NCBI GenBank assembly: GCA_009885425.1
Contig: VFKS01000001.1
Span: forward strand, 1-9,011
DNA from: Novosphingobium sp.
Lineage (GTDB): Bacteria > Pseudomonadota > Alphaproteobacteria > Sphingomonadales > Sphingomonadaceae
Direction: 5' to 3'
DNA length: 9,011 bases
Of this stretch, positions 1 through 7,186 are shown piece by piece (the stretch's first letter is position 1; every line of letters starts with the position of its first letter). The notes below the pieces were generated by a model. It saw only the letters and a list, made by a program, of their open reading frames with translations, ran no database searches and was not told the origin of the DNA. The translations under genes were made by a program, and so were the position numbers.

Positions 1-1562
1 GACTTGGTGGTGTCGAGCGACCAGTTGAGCAGCCGCATGTAGCGGTCCATCCACGGCCCGCCGCCATGTTCAGCCACACCATGCGATTTCAGGAAATAGG
101 CCGCGATCATCGGCGTGATCATCCGCGCGACAGCCAAGCTCATCAGCACGGATACCACCACGGTTCCGCCAAAATTCTTGAAGAACTGCCCGGGAATCCC
201 CGGCATCAGGCTGACCGGCAGGAACACCGCGACAATCGAAAAGGTGGTGGCAACCACTGCCAACCCGATTTCATCGGCGGCATCGATCGAGGCCTGATAG
301 GCGCTTTTGCCCATCCGCATGTGCCTGACGATATTCTCGACCTCGACAATCGCGTCATCGACCAGCACACCTGCGACCAACCCGAGGGCAAGGAGCGACA
401 TCTGGTTGAGCGTGAAGCCCATCAGCTGCATGAACCAGAAGCTTGGGATTGCTGACAGCGGGATCGCGATCGCCGAAATCATCGTTGCGCGCCAATCGCG
501 CAAGAAGAAGAACACCACGATCACCGCCAGCACTGCGCCTTCGACCATCGCGGCGATCGAGCTTTCGTACTGCGCCTTGACGTAATCGACCGATGTGAAC
601 AGCCGGTTGAATTTTATCCCGGGATTCTGCTTTTCGATCTGGTCCAGCTTCGCGACCGTTCCGTCGTAAACCGAAACGTCGGATTCGCCGCGTGAGCGGG
701 CGATCGAGAAGGTGACCACCGACTTGCCATCGGTCTTGCCGATCGAGCTGAGTTCACCATAGCTGTCTGACACGCGGGCGACATCGGCCAACTTGACTGT
801 GCGGCCACCGCCCAGCGGAATGTCGAGCTGCGACAAATCGTACGCCGTCGCAGAATTGCCCAGCACACGAACCGATTGGCGTGATCCGGCGATTTCGGAG
901 CGTCCGCCTGCGGCATTGACGTTGAACTGGCGCAGCGCCGCGTTGATCTGGCTGGCGGTGACCCCAATCGACTGCATCCGGCCTGGATCGAGCACCACCA
1001 GAATTTCCCGCTCAACCCCGCCGCCGCGTTCAACCGTGGCCATGCCGGGAACGCCGAGCAGGCGCTTGGCAACGATATCGTCGACGAACCACGAGAGTTG
1101 CTCGATCGTCATATCGTCGGCCGAAACCGAGAAATAGCCAATCGGATCGGACGAGGTTTCGATCTTGAAAACCTGCGGTTCGAGAATGCCGTCAGGCAAG
1201 CCGCCGCGGGCCTGATCGACCTGATTCTTTACGTCGTTCAGCGCCTCGATGATGTTGGTGCCGATCTGGAATTCGACCACCGTTTCACTGCCGCCTTCTC
1301 GGGCCGTCGAGCTGATGTTCTGGACCCCCTGGATCGAGCGCAACGAGGCTTCGATCTTCTGCGTGATCTGGTTTTCGATCTCTGCCGGAGCAGCGCCCGG
1401 CTGGCTGATCACCACCACCACGCCGGGGAATTCGATGTCCGGCTCGTTCTGGACTTTCAGTTGCGAAAACGCGACTATACCGGCCAGCATCAGCCCGATG
1501 AAAATGACAATCGGGACCACCGGGTTGCGGATGCACCAGGCCGAGATGTTGTTGAAATTCAT
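1..1562 (-). CDS. RND multidrug efflux permease, HAE1/AcrB type (partial, C-terminal half outside window)
   Basis: Inner-membrane proton-driven pump of a tripartite RND efflux system, expected to export drugs or other hydrophobic compounds with the adaptor encoded just upstream. The frame is open from ATG at 1562 to the left edge, 520 codons, about half of the usual 1,000-1,080 residues. The start reads MNFNNISAWCIRNP, followed by a first membrane helix at about residues 14-32. Porter-domain motifs follow, such as GVPGMATVERGGG and a QSIGVTASQINAALRQFNVN stretch. Then comes the TM4 signature GLVAGVLVDDAIVEVENI, whose paired aspartates (D402, D403) match the proton-relay D407/D408 of AcrB. This argues for a proton-driven pump rather than a metal-type CzcA. 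The gene starts 25 bp after the adaptor stop, with a purine-rich GGCAGGAA sequence before the ATG, so the two form an operon. Substrate cannot be told from sequence. The intact motifs give no sign of decay in the visible part. Confidence 0.95.
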   Translation of the reverse strand, partial: MNFNNISAWCIRNPVVPIVIFIGLMLAGIVAFSQLKVQNEPDIEFPGVVVVISQPGAAPAEIENQITQKIEASLRSIQGVQNISSTAREGGSETVVEFQIGTNIIEALNDVKNQVDQARGGLPDGILEPQVFKIETSSDPIGYFSVSADDMTIEQLSWFVDDIVAKRLLGVPGMATVERGGGVEREILVVLDPGRMQSIGVTASQINAALRQFNVNAAGGRSEIAGSRQSVRVLGNSATAYDLSQLDIPLGGGRTVKLADVARVSDSYGELSSIGKTDGKSVVTFSIARSRGESDVSVYDGTVAKLDQIEKQNPGIKFNRLFTSVDYVKAQYESSIAAMVEGAVLAVIVVFFFLRDWRATMISAIAIPLSAIPSFWFMQLMGFTLNQMSLLALGLVAGVLVDDAIVEVENIVRHMRMGKSAYQASIDAADEIGLAVVATTFSIVAVFLPVSLMPGIPGQFFKNFGGTVVVSVLMSLAVARMITPMIAAYFLKSHGVAEHGGGPWMDRYMRLLNWSLDTTK

Positions 1563-1587
1563 CGCTTGGTTCCTGCCGGACTGGTCA

Positions 1588-2775
1588 TCAAGGCTTCGGC
1601 GAGACTGGCTTGATCGTCTCACCCGGCTGGAGGAACCCGCCGGCCCGCAGAACAACACGTTCGGAGCCCGACAGACCTTCGGCGATCACGATCCCTTGCG
1701 GAGTGATCCGGCCTTGCTTGATCGGGCGGCGTTCAACCTTGTTGTCCTTGCCGACGATGAAGACATAGCTGCCCTGGGCGTCCGAGAGTATCGCCGATTC
1801 GGGCAGGACCGGCGCCACCATCGCGCCGGACTTGATCGCAACCGAAGCAAATCCGCCTGGGCGAAGTTCGGGGGCGTAAGCCAGCGCGATCCGGGCCGTG
1901 CCCTGACGGCTGACCGGGTCGATCACTGGGGCGATCTGCCAAACCTGACCGGTAAAGCTCTTGTCGCTTCCGACCGGAATGATCTGTGCCGTCACGCCAG
2001 GGCTGAGTCCAACAAGATCAGCCTCACCCAGCAGCGCTTTGACTTCCATTTCGCCGCCCTTGGCCAGCCGGAACAGGACGCCCGATCCGCCGCTGACCAC
2101 CTGGCCTGGTTCAACCCGGCGTTCGAGCACCAGCCCTGCCGCGGGGGCGACAATATTGAGCCGCCGCATCTGCGCGCCGAGCACGCCGGCCTGGGCATTG
2201 GCAACCCGGACCTGCGCAAAAGCGGCATCGCGGCCGGCGCGCAGACGATCGACATCGGCTTTCGAAACAAAGCCCTTATCAACCAGCTTGAGCGCGCGCT
2301 GATAATTGGCTTCGGCCAGATTTGCGTTGGCGCGGGCCACCTGAATCTGGGCAGTCTGGCTTGAGGCCTGCTGGACCTGGACCGAACGATCGATCACCGC
2401 GAGCACTTGCCCGGCGCGAACCCACTGTCCCGGCTCGACCAGCACGGACACGACCTGTCCGCCTTCGCCAGCAACCCCGACCGGCAATTCGCGGCGCGCG
2501 GCCAGAGTGCCGGTGGCGTTGATCATGCCTTCAACGGTAATTCGGCCCGGGGTAACAACGGTGACGGTCGGCGCCTGATCCTTCTTGCCTTCTTTGGCGG
2601 CATCGGCTGGGGCGCCGCTGCGGGTGACGAAGTAGGCAATCGTCAGAATTGCCAGCAAGACGACCAAGGCGATAACGATCAGATTGCGGCGCGAGCGGCG
2701 ATCTTCCTCACCGCCCATCTGCAGCGGATTTCCGCCGAGATCCTGGTCCGCACTGATTTCCGTTTCGAAGTTCAT
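1588..2775 (-). CDS. RND efflux periplasmic adaptor (membrane fusion protein, HlyD/AcrA family)
   Basis: Periplasmic adaptor that bridges the RND permease encoded next and an outer-membrane channel not seen here. Counting from ATG 2775 (395 aa): a charged cytoplasmic N-terminus, a single membrane helix at about 31-50, and a first lipoyl half-motif at about 98-129 (VEPGQWVRAGQVLAVID). An Ala/Gln-rich coiled-coil hairpin follows at about 130-190, then a second lipoyl half (NIVAPAAGLVLERRVEPGQVV) and beta-barrel and membrane-proximal regions. The N-terminus is a membrane anchor rather than a lipoprotein signal, as no lipobox is visible. Start choice: another in-frame ATG lies at 2796 (402 aa) but has no Shine-Dalgarno sequence, while ATG 2775 has GGAAG about 5 nt upstream. 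The stop is 25 bp before the permease start. No regulator gene (TetR, MarR) lies next to the operon in this window. The family is clear; the substrate is unknown. Confidence 0.93.
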   Translation of the reverse strand: MNFETEISADQDLGGNPLQMGGEEDRRSRRNLIVIALVVLLAILTIAYFVTRSGAPADAAKEGKKDQAPTVTVVTPGRITVEGMINATGTLAARRELPVGVAGEGGQVVSVLVEPGQWVRAGQVLAVIDRSVQVQQASSQTAQIQVARANANLAEANYQRALKLVDKGFVSKADVDRLRAGRDAAFAQVRVANAQAGVLGAQMRRLNIVAPAAGLVLERRVEPGQVVSGGSGVLFRLAKGGEMEVKALLGEADLVGLSPGVTAQIIPVGSDKSFTGQVWQIAPVIDPVSRQGTARIALAYAPELRPGGFASVAIKSGAMVAPVLPESAILSDAQGSYVFIVGKDNKVERRPIKQGRITPQGIVIAEGLSGSERVVLRAGGFLQPGETIKPVSPKP

Positions 2776-2839
2776 CGCCGCTTCCGTTTTGCCCATGCCG
2801 GTCTGGATAATGCCGCAAATGCAACATTCCGACCGAGCT

Positions 2840-2868
2840 GTATTACATCGCTATAGCACCCGCCGCAA
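2840..2868 (-). promoter_or_regulatory. Possible sigma-70-like promoter of the RND efflux operon
   Basis: On the minus strand TTGCGG (2868-2863) is followed after 17 nt by TAATAC (2845-2840). This lies about 65 nt before the adaptor ATG at 2775. The -10 match is weak (3 of 6), so this is a candidate only. Its support comes from the exact 17-nt spacing and from the palindrome that abuts the -35 element. Confidence 0.3.
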
Positions 2869-2869
2869 G

Positions 2870-2887
2870 AGCCAGCTTTAGCTGGCT
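2870..2887. promoter_or_regulatory. 18-bp palindrome, candidate operator upstream of the RND operon
   Basis: AGCCAGCT-TT-AGCTGGCT is a perfect inverted repeat with 8-bp arms and a 2-bp spacer, just upstream of the putative -35 box of the efflux operon. The very short spacer and lack of a T-run argue against a terminator and for a site bound by a dimeric regulator. RND operons are often controlled by TetR- or MarR-type proteins that bind such sites. The binding protein is not identifiable here. Confidence 0.4.
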
Positions 2888-2997
2888 AAATTCGGGGCTT
2901 GAGCAGATCGGGGCATAGGCGGGTCGCTGGCCAAGGGCAATGCTGCGCTCGTCAGACCGCCAAGTCCGTTCGGCCAACAACAGGCGCCAAAACGGTG

Positions 2998-3032
2998 GCG
3001 GCCGGGGCAAGCCTTGAGCTTGCCCCGGCCGC
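2998..3032 (-). terminator. Strong hairpin, probable terminator of the sciP operon
   Basis: A perfect 15-bp stem (2998-3012 paired with 3018-3032), very GC-rich, closes a 5-nt loop (CTTGA). It begins 24 nt beyond the sciP stop codon. On the minus strand the stem is followed a few bases later by a short T-run (CCACCGTTTTGG), so the U-tract is weak but on the side expected for sciP transcription. It would also insulate sciP from the efflux operon downstream on the same strand. Confidence 0.7.
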
Positions 3033-3055
3033 ACGGGTTAACACAATGAACTGGA

Positions 3056-3358
3056 TCAGTATTTCAGCTGACGCTCATAAAGATCGCGGTAGTGCTGAAT
3101 GCGCGTGACCCTGAGGCCCTGCATCCCGGAGCGGTCAACCGCGCGCTGCCATGAGGCAAACTCTTCCAGCGTCAGATTGTAACGCTCGCAGACCTCGTCG
3201 ATGGTCAGCAGCCCGCCATTGACGGCAGCCACCACCTCGGCTTTGCGCCGCACGACCCAGCGTGTGGTGCCAGGCTTGGGCAGCGAATCAAGGGTCAGCG
3301 GCTCACCAAGTGGCCCGATGACCATCGCAGGTCGGATTTTCTGGTTTTCGATCATCAT
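3056..3358 (-). CDS. sciP: SciP family (DUF1153) regulator, CtrA inhibitor
   Basis: Small helix-turn-helix protein of 100 aa, close to the family's usual length of about 90-100 aa. In Caulobacter crescentus, SciP binds CtrA at promoters and blocks transcription of CtrA-dependent genes early in the cell cycle. The family is specific to Alphaproteobacteria. Diagnostic stretches are VIGPLGEPLTLDSLP near residues 13-27, RWVVRRKAEVVAAVNGGLLT at about 33-52, and ERYNLTLEEFASWQRAVDR at about 58-76, followed by a GLRVTRIQHYR tail. Start: ATG 3358 overlaps the upstream gene's stop (ATGA), while the very next codon, ATG 3355, sits at better spacing (6 nt) from GAGG. The start is thus uncertain by one codon. 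The gene is probably translated from the same mRNA as its upstream partner. I infer a role in the CtrA circuit from the family; target genes are not visible here. Confidence 0.92.
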   Translation of the reverse strand: MMIENQKIRPAMVIGPLGEPLTLDSLPKPGTTRWVVRRKAEVVAAVNGGLLTIDEVCERYNLTLEEFASWQRAVDRSGMQGLRVTRIQHYRDLYERQLKY

Positions 3359-3675
3359 TGTCCTCGACCACCGGTCATGGTTTTTCCGGCGATGGCGCTA
3401 TCAATGCCCTCGGCAGCTTTTCCATCTGCTAAATCAATTCGGTTAACGGACGTTGAGGACTGTCCTCTCGCCGCAATATCCGTGCTCCATTCGGCGAATC
3501 CGCCAGCAATCGCCGGGCTACGCCTTGCGCCCTGCGCCAGTTCGCGCGCGGCGGCATGGGCTGCGCCCAGCCGGGCGTGCAGTTCAGACCAGTCGATCCG
3601 GCCGCTCGGCGCACCCAGCGGCGGGGTCGAAACCCGGCCGCGCAGGCTGCTCAAAAGGTCTTTTGCGAATTCCAT
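3355..3675 (-). CDS. Small hypothetical protein translationally coupled to sciP
   Basis: A 106-codon frame whose TGA stop (3357-3355) overlaps the sciP ATG, the typical mark of a real co-translated gene. I do not recognise a domain. The first two thirds are Ala/Arg-rich and probably helical (DWSELHARLGAAHAAARELA), with high third-position GC like the neighbours. The last third is more AT-rich and low in order, ending in a Gly-rich tail (SAIAGKTMTGGRGQ). There is no signal peptide, membrane segment or cysteine. The start at ATG 3675 has no clear Shine-Dalgarno sequence. A plus-strand frame covers much of the same stretch (3377-3736), but it has no ribosome site and no neighbour linkage, so the minus strand is preferred. 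Coding status rests on the overlap with sciP and on codon use. Function is unknown. Confidence 0.6.
   Translation of the reverse strand: MEFAKDLLSSLRGRVSTPPLGAPSGRIDWSELHARLGAAHAAARELAQGARRSPAIAGGFAEWSTDIAARGQSSTSVNRIDLADGKAAEGIDSAIAGKTMTGGRGQ
3455..3467. repeat. 13-bp perfect palindrome inside the sciP partner gene
   Basis: GAGGAC-T-GTCCTC has 6-bp arms and a single central base, and lies about 100 nt upstream of the sciP start within the preceding coding frame. A GGTTAAC sequence, similar to a CtrA half-site, sits at about 3441-3447 next to it. Together they mark an AT-richer patch that could hold an internal sciP promoter or operator, though chance cannot be excluded. Confidence 0.3.
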
Positions 3676-3708
3676 GAGCCGACTAATAGGGCCACATAGT
3701 CAAGATCA

Positions 3709-3727
3709 GGTAAAGTCCGGGTTTACC
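3709..3727. promoter_or_regulatory. Inverted repeat in the divergent sciP-operon/mnmA intergenic region
   Basis: GGTAAA-N7-TTTACC is a perfect 6-bp inverted repeat in the 139-bp spacer (3676-3814) that must hold the promoters of both the sciP operon and mnmA. It lies 34 bp upstream of the hypothetical gene's start and about 90 bp upstream of mnmA. The N7 spacing recalls the TTAA-N7-TTAA layout of CtrA boxes, but here the arms are inverted, not direct. I see no convincing -10/-35 pair in this spacer. Confidence 0.35.
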
Positions 3728-3814
3728 CCCTGTTGAGAATACTTACCGAATTGCACCACCCCGATCCGGGTCCTGCTTTGCCTTGCGCGGCAGTGCGGTG
3801 TAAGGCGCCCGGCG

Positions 3815-4960
3815 ATGAGCACCGCCTCCCTTGCCCTTCCTGATCTGGCCGAGCTGTTCCAGTTGGCCGCGCCGCTATCGGACAAGCGGATCGTCGTCGC
3901 CATGTCGGGCGGGGTCGATAGCTCGGTCGTGGCGGCGCTGGCGGCGCGCAGCGGGGCCGAAGTGATCGGCGTGACTCTGCAGCTTTATGACAGCGGTGGC
4001 GCCCCCGGCCGCAAGGGTGCCTGCTGTGCCGGAGACGATATCCGCGATGCCCGCAGCGTCGCCGACCGGCTCGGGATCGTTCACCACGTGATCGATCATG
4101 AAAGTCAGTTTCGCGAATCGGTCGTCGAGCGGTTTGCCGACGAATACCTCGCCGGCCGCACCCCGATTCCCTGCATTCGCTGCAACATGGGGCCAAAGTT
4201 CACCGATCTGTTCGCGATGGCGCGCGAACTGGGCGCCGATTGCCTCGCCACCGGGCACTATGTCCGCCGCGCGATCGGCCCGGCCGGGGCGGAACTGCAC
4301 CGCGCGCTCGATCCTGCGCGCGACCAGTCATACTTTCTCTATGGCACCACCGAGGCCCAGCTCGATTTCCTGCGCTTTCCCTTAGGCGGCCTGCCCAAGG
4401 CCCAGGTCCGCGAAATTGCCGAGGCCGAAGGACTGCGGGTGGCGGCGAAGCCCGACAGCCAGGACATCTGCTTCGTCCCCGATGGTGACTATGCCAAGAT
4501 CGTCCGCAGCGTCCGGCCCGAAGGCGGGGAGCCGGGCGAGATCGTCCACGCCCTGACCGGCGAAGTGCTGGGGCCGCACAAGGGGATCATCCACTATACC
4601 GTTGGCCAGCGCCGTGGGCTGGAGATCGGCGGACAGGCCGAGCCGCTCTATGTCACCGGACTCGATGCACCGGGGCGCCGCGTGCTGGTCGGCCCCAAGA
4701 TCCTGCTAGCAGTCAGCGCGGCGCGGATTGTCGAAACCAACCGGATCGGGCCACTGCCGGATGGGCCGTTGACCGCCAAGGTCCGTTCGCTGGCCAAGCC
4801 GGTGCCGGTCGTGCTCGAAGGCCAGCTGGGCGGCGGTGCGGATTGCACGATCCACTTCGCCCAGCTTGAATACGGCGTCGCGCCGGGGCAGGCTGCGGTG
4901 CTCTATGCCGGGGACCGGGTTATCGGCGGCGGCTGGATCGATTCGACCGAAGCGGTCTAG
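3815..4960 (+). CDS. mnmA: tRNA-specific 2-thiouridylase MnmA
   Basis: Cytoplasmic enzyme that uses ATP and a relayed persulfide sulfur to form 2-thiouridine at wobble position U34 of the Lys, Glu and Gln tRNAs. At 381 aa the length is typical. Visible features are an N-terminal PP-loop ATP pyrophosphatase motif SGGVDSS (31-37); an alphaproteobacterial-type [11 protein letters not shown] loop (65-75); the first catalytic cysteine in [11 protein letters not shown] (C123, the nucleophile position of E. coli C102); and ATGHYVRR (145-152). These are followed by RDQSYFLYG (169-177), the second catalytic cysteine in SQDICFV (C219, equivalent to E. coli C199), and the [13 protein letters not shown] stretch opening the central and C-terminal beta domains. 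The ATG at 3815 has AAGG about 9 nt upstream. A short N-terminal extension of roughly 25 residues precedes the core. The gene stands alone, divergent from the sciP operon, and its TAG stop overlaps the convergent manA stop. All key residues are present. Confidence 0.98.
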   Translation: MSTASLALPDLAELFQLAAPLSDKRIVVAMSGGVDSSVVAALAARSGAEVIGVTLQLYDSGGAPGRKGACCAGDDIRDARSVADRLGIVHHVIDHESQFRESVVERFADEYLAGRTPIPCIRCNMGPKFTDLFAMARELGADCLATGHYVRRAIGPAGAELHRALDPARDQSYFLYGTTEAQLDFLRFPLGGLPKAQVREIAEAEGLRVAAKPDSQDICFVPDGDYAKIVRSVRPEGGEPGEIVHALTGEVLGPHKGIIHYTVGQRRGLEIGGQAEPLYVTGLDAPGRRVLVGPKILLAVSAARIVETNRIGPLPDGPLTAKVRSLAKPVPVVLEGQLGGGADCTIHFAQLEYGVAPGQAAVLYAGDRVIGGGWIDSTEAV

Positions 4961-5751
4961 AGGCAGGGCTGGGCAATCAGGCAGCGGCCTGAGATCGTCA
5001 CTTCGGCCAGCGAAACCGCCAAAGCGCATTGCCCGGCCTCGATCAGCTTATCGCCCACTTCGGCCTGACCATCGAGCGGGATCACCAGCAGCGGCCCGTG
5101 ATAGCGCGCGGCAGTGGCCGGATCGGGCGCGCTGTCCAATCGGTCGAGCCGGAAATGCGGCCCTTCGACCAGTGTCACAGCACCATTCTCGCTGACCTGC
5201 TGATGCAGTTCCGCCGGATAGGGTTCTCCGCGCGCCACGGCCATCCCGGTTTCGAGATGCAGCTCGCGCGGCCGGCCATAGTCATAGAGTCGATACGTGA
5301 TGTCGCTGTTCTGCTGGACTTCGATCAGCCCGATCCCGGCGCCGATTGCATGGACCGTACCGGCCGGGATGTAAAAGAAATCGCCCGGTTTGGCGGCATG
5401 CCAGGTCAGCAAATGTTCAATGCTGCCGTCGAGCGCAGCCGCGCGCATACCCTCAGCTGAAAGTGCAGAATCGAACCCGATCCCCAGCTTGGCATCCGGC
5501 TCGGCCGCGATCACCAGCCAGCACTCTTCCTTGCCGCGCTCCCCCGCTGGAACCTGCGCGTCAGACGGATGGACCTGAACCGACAGGGCTTGGCTGGTGA
5601 AAATATATTTGACGAGCAGCTGTTCGAGCGCAGCGGGCGGTTCAAACCATACCTCACCGATCCGTTCACCCGGCGGGGCAACGAACGGAGCGGGCAAGCT
5701 GGTCCGGCCCCAGGGCCGCTCGACCATTCGGGTGGGGAGCAGCGCGCTCAC
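4957..5751 (-). CDS. manA: Class I mannose-6-phosphate isomerase (small cupin form)
   Basis: Zinc cupin enzyme interconverting fructose-6-phosphate and mannose-6-phosphate, the entry step to GDP-mannose. It has 264 aa, the short form of the family. The zinc-ligand motifs of class I isomerases are all visible: QVHP (H61), GKEECW (E76) and PAGTVHAIG (H134), followed by the conserved [15 protein letters not shown] at about 146-160. The start is GTG at 5751, inside the stop of manC (GTGA, 4-bp overlap). With no Shine-Dalgarno sequence upstream, it is probably translated by coupling to manC. The stop TAG lies in a CTAG shared with the convergent mnmA gene, so there is no room for a terminator between the two. 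In many bacteria this activity is fused to the guanylyltransferase; here it is a separate gene beside it. The context strongly supports a mannose role over other sugar isomerases. Confidence 0.93.
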   Translation of the reverse strand: MSALLPTRMVERPWGRTSLPAPFVAPPGERIGEVWFEPPAALEQLLVKYIFTSQALSVQVHPSDAQVPAGERGKEECWLVIAAEPDAKLGIGFDSALSAEGMRAAALDGSIEHLLTWHAAKPGDFFYIPAGTVHAIGAGIGLIEVQQNSDITYRLYDYGRPRELHLETGMAVARGEPYPAELHQQVSENGAVTLVEGPHFRLDRLDSAPDPATAARYHGPLLVIPLDGQAEVGDKLIEAGQCALAVSLAEVTISGRCLIAQPCL

Positions 5752-6791
5752 TGGTTGACCGCGCCATTTAGCTTGCCGACCATTTGTGCACCCGCGCGAG
5801 TGGTGACCAGCACGTCATTGCCATCGACCACGATCACCACGTCCTGGAGGCCAATTGCCGAGACGCGCGGGCCATCGCTTTCGACCAAAACATTGCGGCA
5901 ATCGACCAGTTCAGCACTGGAGGGCGCGCAATTGCCAAGGTCGTCGCGGGTGCGAGCAGTCAACAATGCGTCCCAATTGCCAATATCGGACCAGCCCATG
6001 TCGGCCAAGACCATCGCGGCGCGCGCGGTGTTTTCCATCACGGCATAGTCAACCGATTCGCTGTCGATCGCAGCGAAGGCCGCCGCTTCGGGGTGAAAGC
6101 GCGACCCCTCGGCCCGGCCAGCTGCCACCGCCGCGCGGGCCTGCGCCGCAATCGCGGGGCGATGGGCATCGAGTTCGGCCAGAAAAGTCCCGACCCGGAA
6201 GGCAAAGATCCCGCCGTTCCAGGCATAGCCGCCATCGGCCAAAAAGGCTTTGGCGCGTTCCAGGTCCGGCTTTTCGACAAACCGGGCGACCTTGAAGCCG
6301 AGCCCATCGAGCGGTTCCCCGCGCTGGAGATAGCCGAACCCGGTTTCAGGCGCGGTGGCGGCGATCCCGAACGAGACCAGCCAGCCACTTTGCGCCAGCG
6401 CCGCTGCTGCGTGAGCGGCGGCCTGAAACGCATCGTTATTCGCGATGTGGTGATCGCTCGGACAAACCAGCATCACCGCATCTTCGGGCAGGCGCAGCGC
6501 GGCCAGCGCAATGGCAGCGGCAGTGTTGCGCGCGGAAGGCTCGACAATCACCTCGCCGCCGACGCCTGTGGGCCACTGCGCCTCGACATGGGCCAGATGC
6601 GCGGCGCCGGTGACCACGATTGGCGCGGCGAACCCGGCGGCAGGTGGGCAGCGGCCCAGTGTTGCCTCGAACAAGGTGCCGGTCCCGACCAGCGGCAGGA
6701 ACGGCTTGGGCTTGCTGGCGCGGCTGCGCGGCCAGAGCCGGGTGCCGCTACCGCCGCACAGCACAACAGGATGGATTGCGATATCGGTCAT
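5748..6791 (-). CDS. manC: Mannose-1-phosphate guanylyltransferase (single-domain)
   Basis: Cytoplasmic nucleotidyltransferase making GDP-mannose from mannose-1-phosphate and GTP. From ATG 6791 it has 347 aa, the size of the catalytic domain alone. The fused isomerase cupin of the roughly 480-aa AlgA/ManC proteins is absent and encoded separately by manA. Motifs in order are GGSGTRLWPRSR (13-24, the pyrophosphorylase signature), EPSARNTA (84-91), PSDHHI (111-116), ETGFGY (149-154), FVEKP (171-175), WNGGIF (191-196), and a late GWSDIGNW typical of the family. A TTG lies directly before the ATG and could serve as an alternative start, but ATG is preferred. No strong Shine-Dalgarno sequence is seen. 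It starts 47 bp after the small membrane-protein gene on the same strand and overlaps manA by GTGA, so the three probably form one operon. Confidence 0.95.
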   Translation of the reverse strand: MTDIAIHPVVLCGGSGTRLWPRSRASKPKPFLPLVGTGTLFEATLGRCPPAAGFAAPIVVTGAAHLAHVEAQWPTGVGGEVIVEPSARNTAAAIALAALRLPEDAVMLVCPSDHHIANNDAFQAAAHAAAALAQSGWLVSFGIAATAPETGFGYLQRGEPLDGLGFKVARFVEKPDLERAKAFLADGGYAWNGGIFAFRVGTFLAELDAHRPAIAAQARAAVAAGRAEGSRFHPEAAAFAAIDSESVDYAVMENTARAAMVLADMGWSDIGNWDALLTARTRDDLGNCAPSSAELVDCRNVLVESDGPRVSAIGLQDVVIVVDGNDVLVTTRAGAQMVGKLNGAVNQ

Positions 6792-6838
6792 CAAGGGGTG
6801 CCTAGCAAAGGAATATGGTCAATCGGTTACCGCGAGGC

Positions 6839-7186
6839 TCAGCCCGGCCATGGCTCAAGCTGGCAGCCCGGCCCTTCGCGATAGGTGGCGGTGTGGCTGG
6901 CCAGCAGCGGGAACGAAGCGGTCACGCTCTTGGTCTCGGCAACTTCCGACAGACGGACAAGTTCCATCCCCGGCTCGAAATCCTTGGCGCAATCGGCAAG
7001 CTCACGCCCGCCAATGAACCGGCACGAGCAGGCGACCCGCGCACCATAGGCTGCACCGACATTGGCATAACTGTTAAGCGGCTTCCAGAACAGCGCCAGC
7101 AGCGCCGCCAACAGGCCCAGCCCCAGCAGCAGGGCCCGGCGGCGCCAGGGCGATCTGGTGGCGGGATTCTGTTTGACGGTTGCCAT
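6839..7186 (-). CDS. Small membrane-anchored cysteine-containing protein, resembling a detached serine-hydrolase N-terminal domain
   Basis: A 115-aa protein with a basic N-terminus (SPWRRR), one membrane helix at about 18-34 (LLLGLGLLAALLALFW), then an exported domain with four cysteines (C53, C55, C66, C108). The pattern VGAAYGARVACSCRFIGGRE at 43-62, together with the ending TATYREGPGC (99-108), recalls from memory the N-terminal segment of a group of larger serine hydrolases of the beta-lactamase fold (roughly GYAAK-x-C-S-x-x-F-V-x-G-R ... YRPGxGC). That match is recollection, not a search. An AAAGGT ribosome site precedes ATG 7186 by about 7 nt. An upstream in-frame TTG at 7204 is less likely. 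The gene lies back to back with a serine hydrolase, only 32 bp apart, and 47 bp ahead of manC on its own strand. Coding is well supported; the function is not known. The cysteines could form disulfides in the periplasm. Confidence 0.78.
   Translation of the reverse strand: MATVKQNPATRSPWRRRALLLGLGLLAALLALFWKPLNSYANVGAAYGARVACSCRFIGGRELADCAKDFEPGMELVRLSEVAETKSVTASFPLLASHTATYREGPGCQLEPWPG

Noticed and set aside
1249..2364. A 371-codon plus-strand frame across the junction of the two efflux genes.
   Set aside because: It spans both ends of two well-supported minus-strand genes. Its product shows no domain and is low in order; a shadow frame of GC-rich DNA.
2870..2887. Reading the 18-bp palindrome as a transcription terminator.
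   Set aside because: A 2-bp spacer is too short for a stable loop without opening the stem, and no T-run follows on either strand. The strong hairpin at 2998-3032 already fits that role.
2843..3034. Short minus-strand frame (63 codons) between sciP and the efflux operon.
   Set aside because: It runs through the terminator hairpin and the candidate promoter, and has no ribosome site or motif.
3377..3736. A 119-codon plus-strand frame opposite the sciP partner gene.
   Set aside because: No ribosome site, no neighbour coupling and no recognisable features. The minus-strand frame has the ATGA overlap with sciP, so it was preferred, though neither is certain.
5784..6884. A 366-codon plus-strand frame antisense to manC.
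   Set aside because: manC carries all family motifs on the other strand. This product is rich in Arg, Gly and Gln without motifs.
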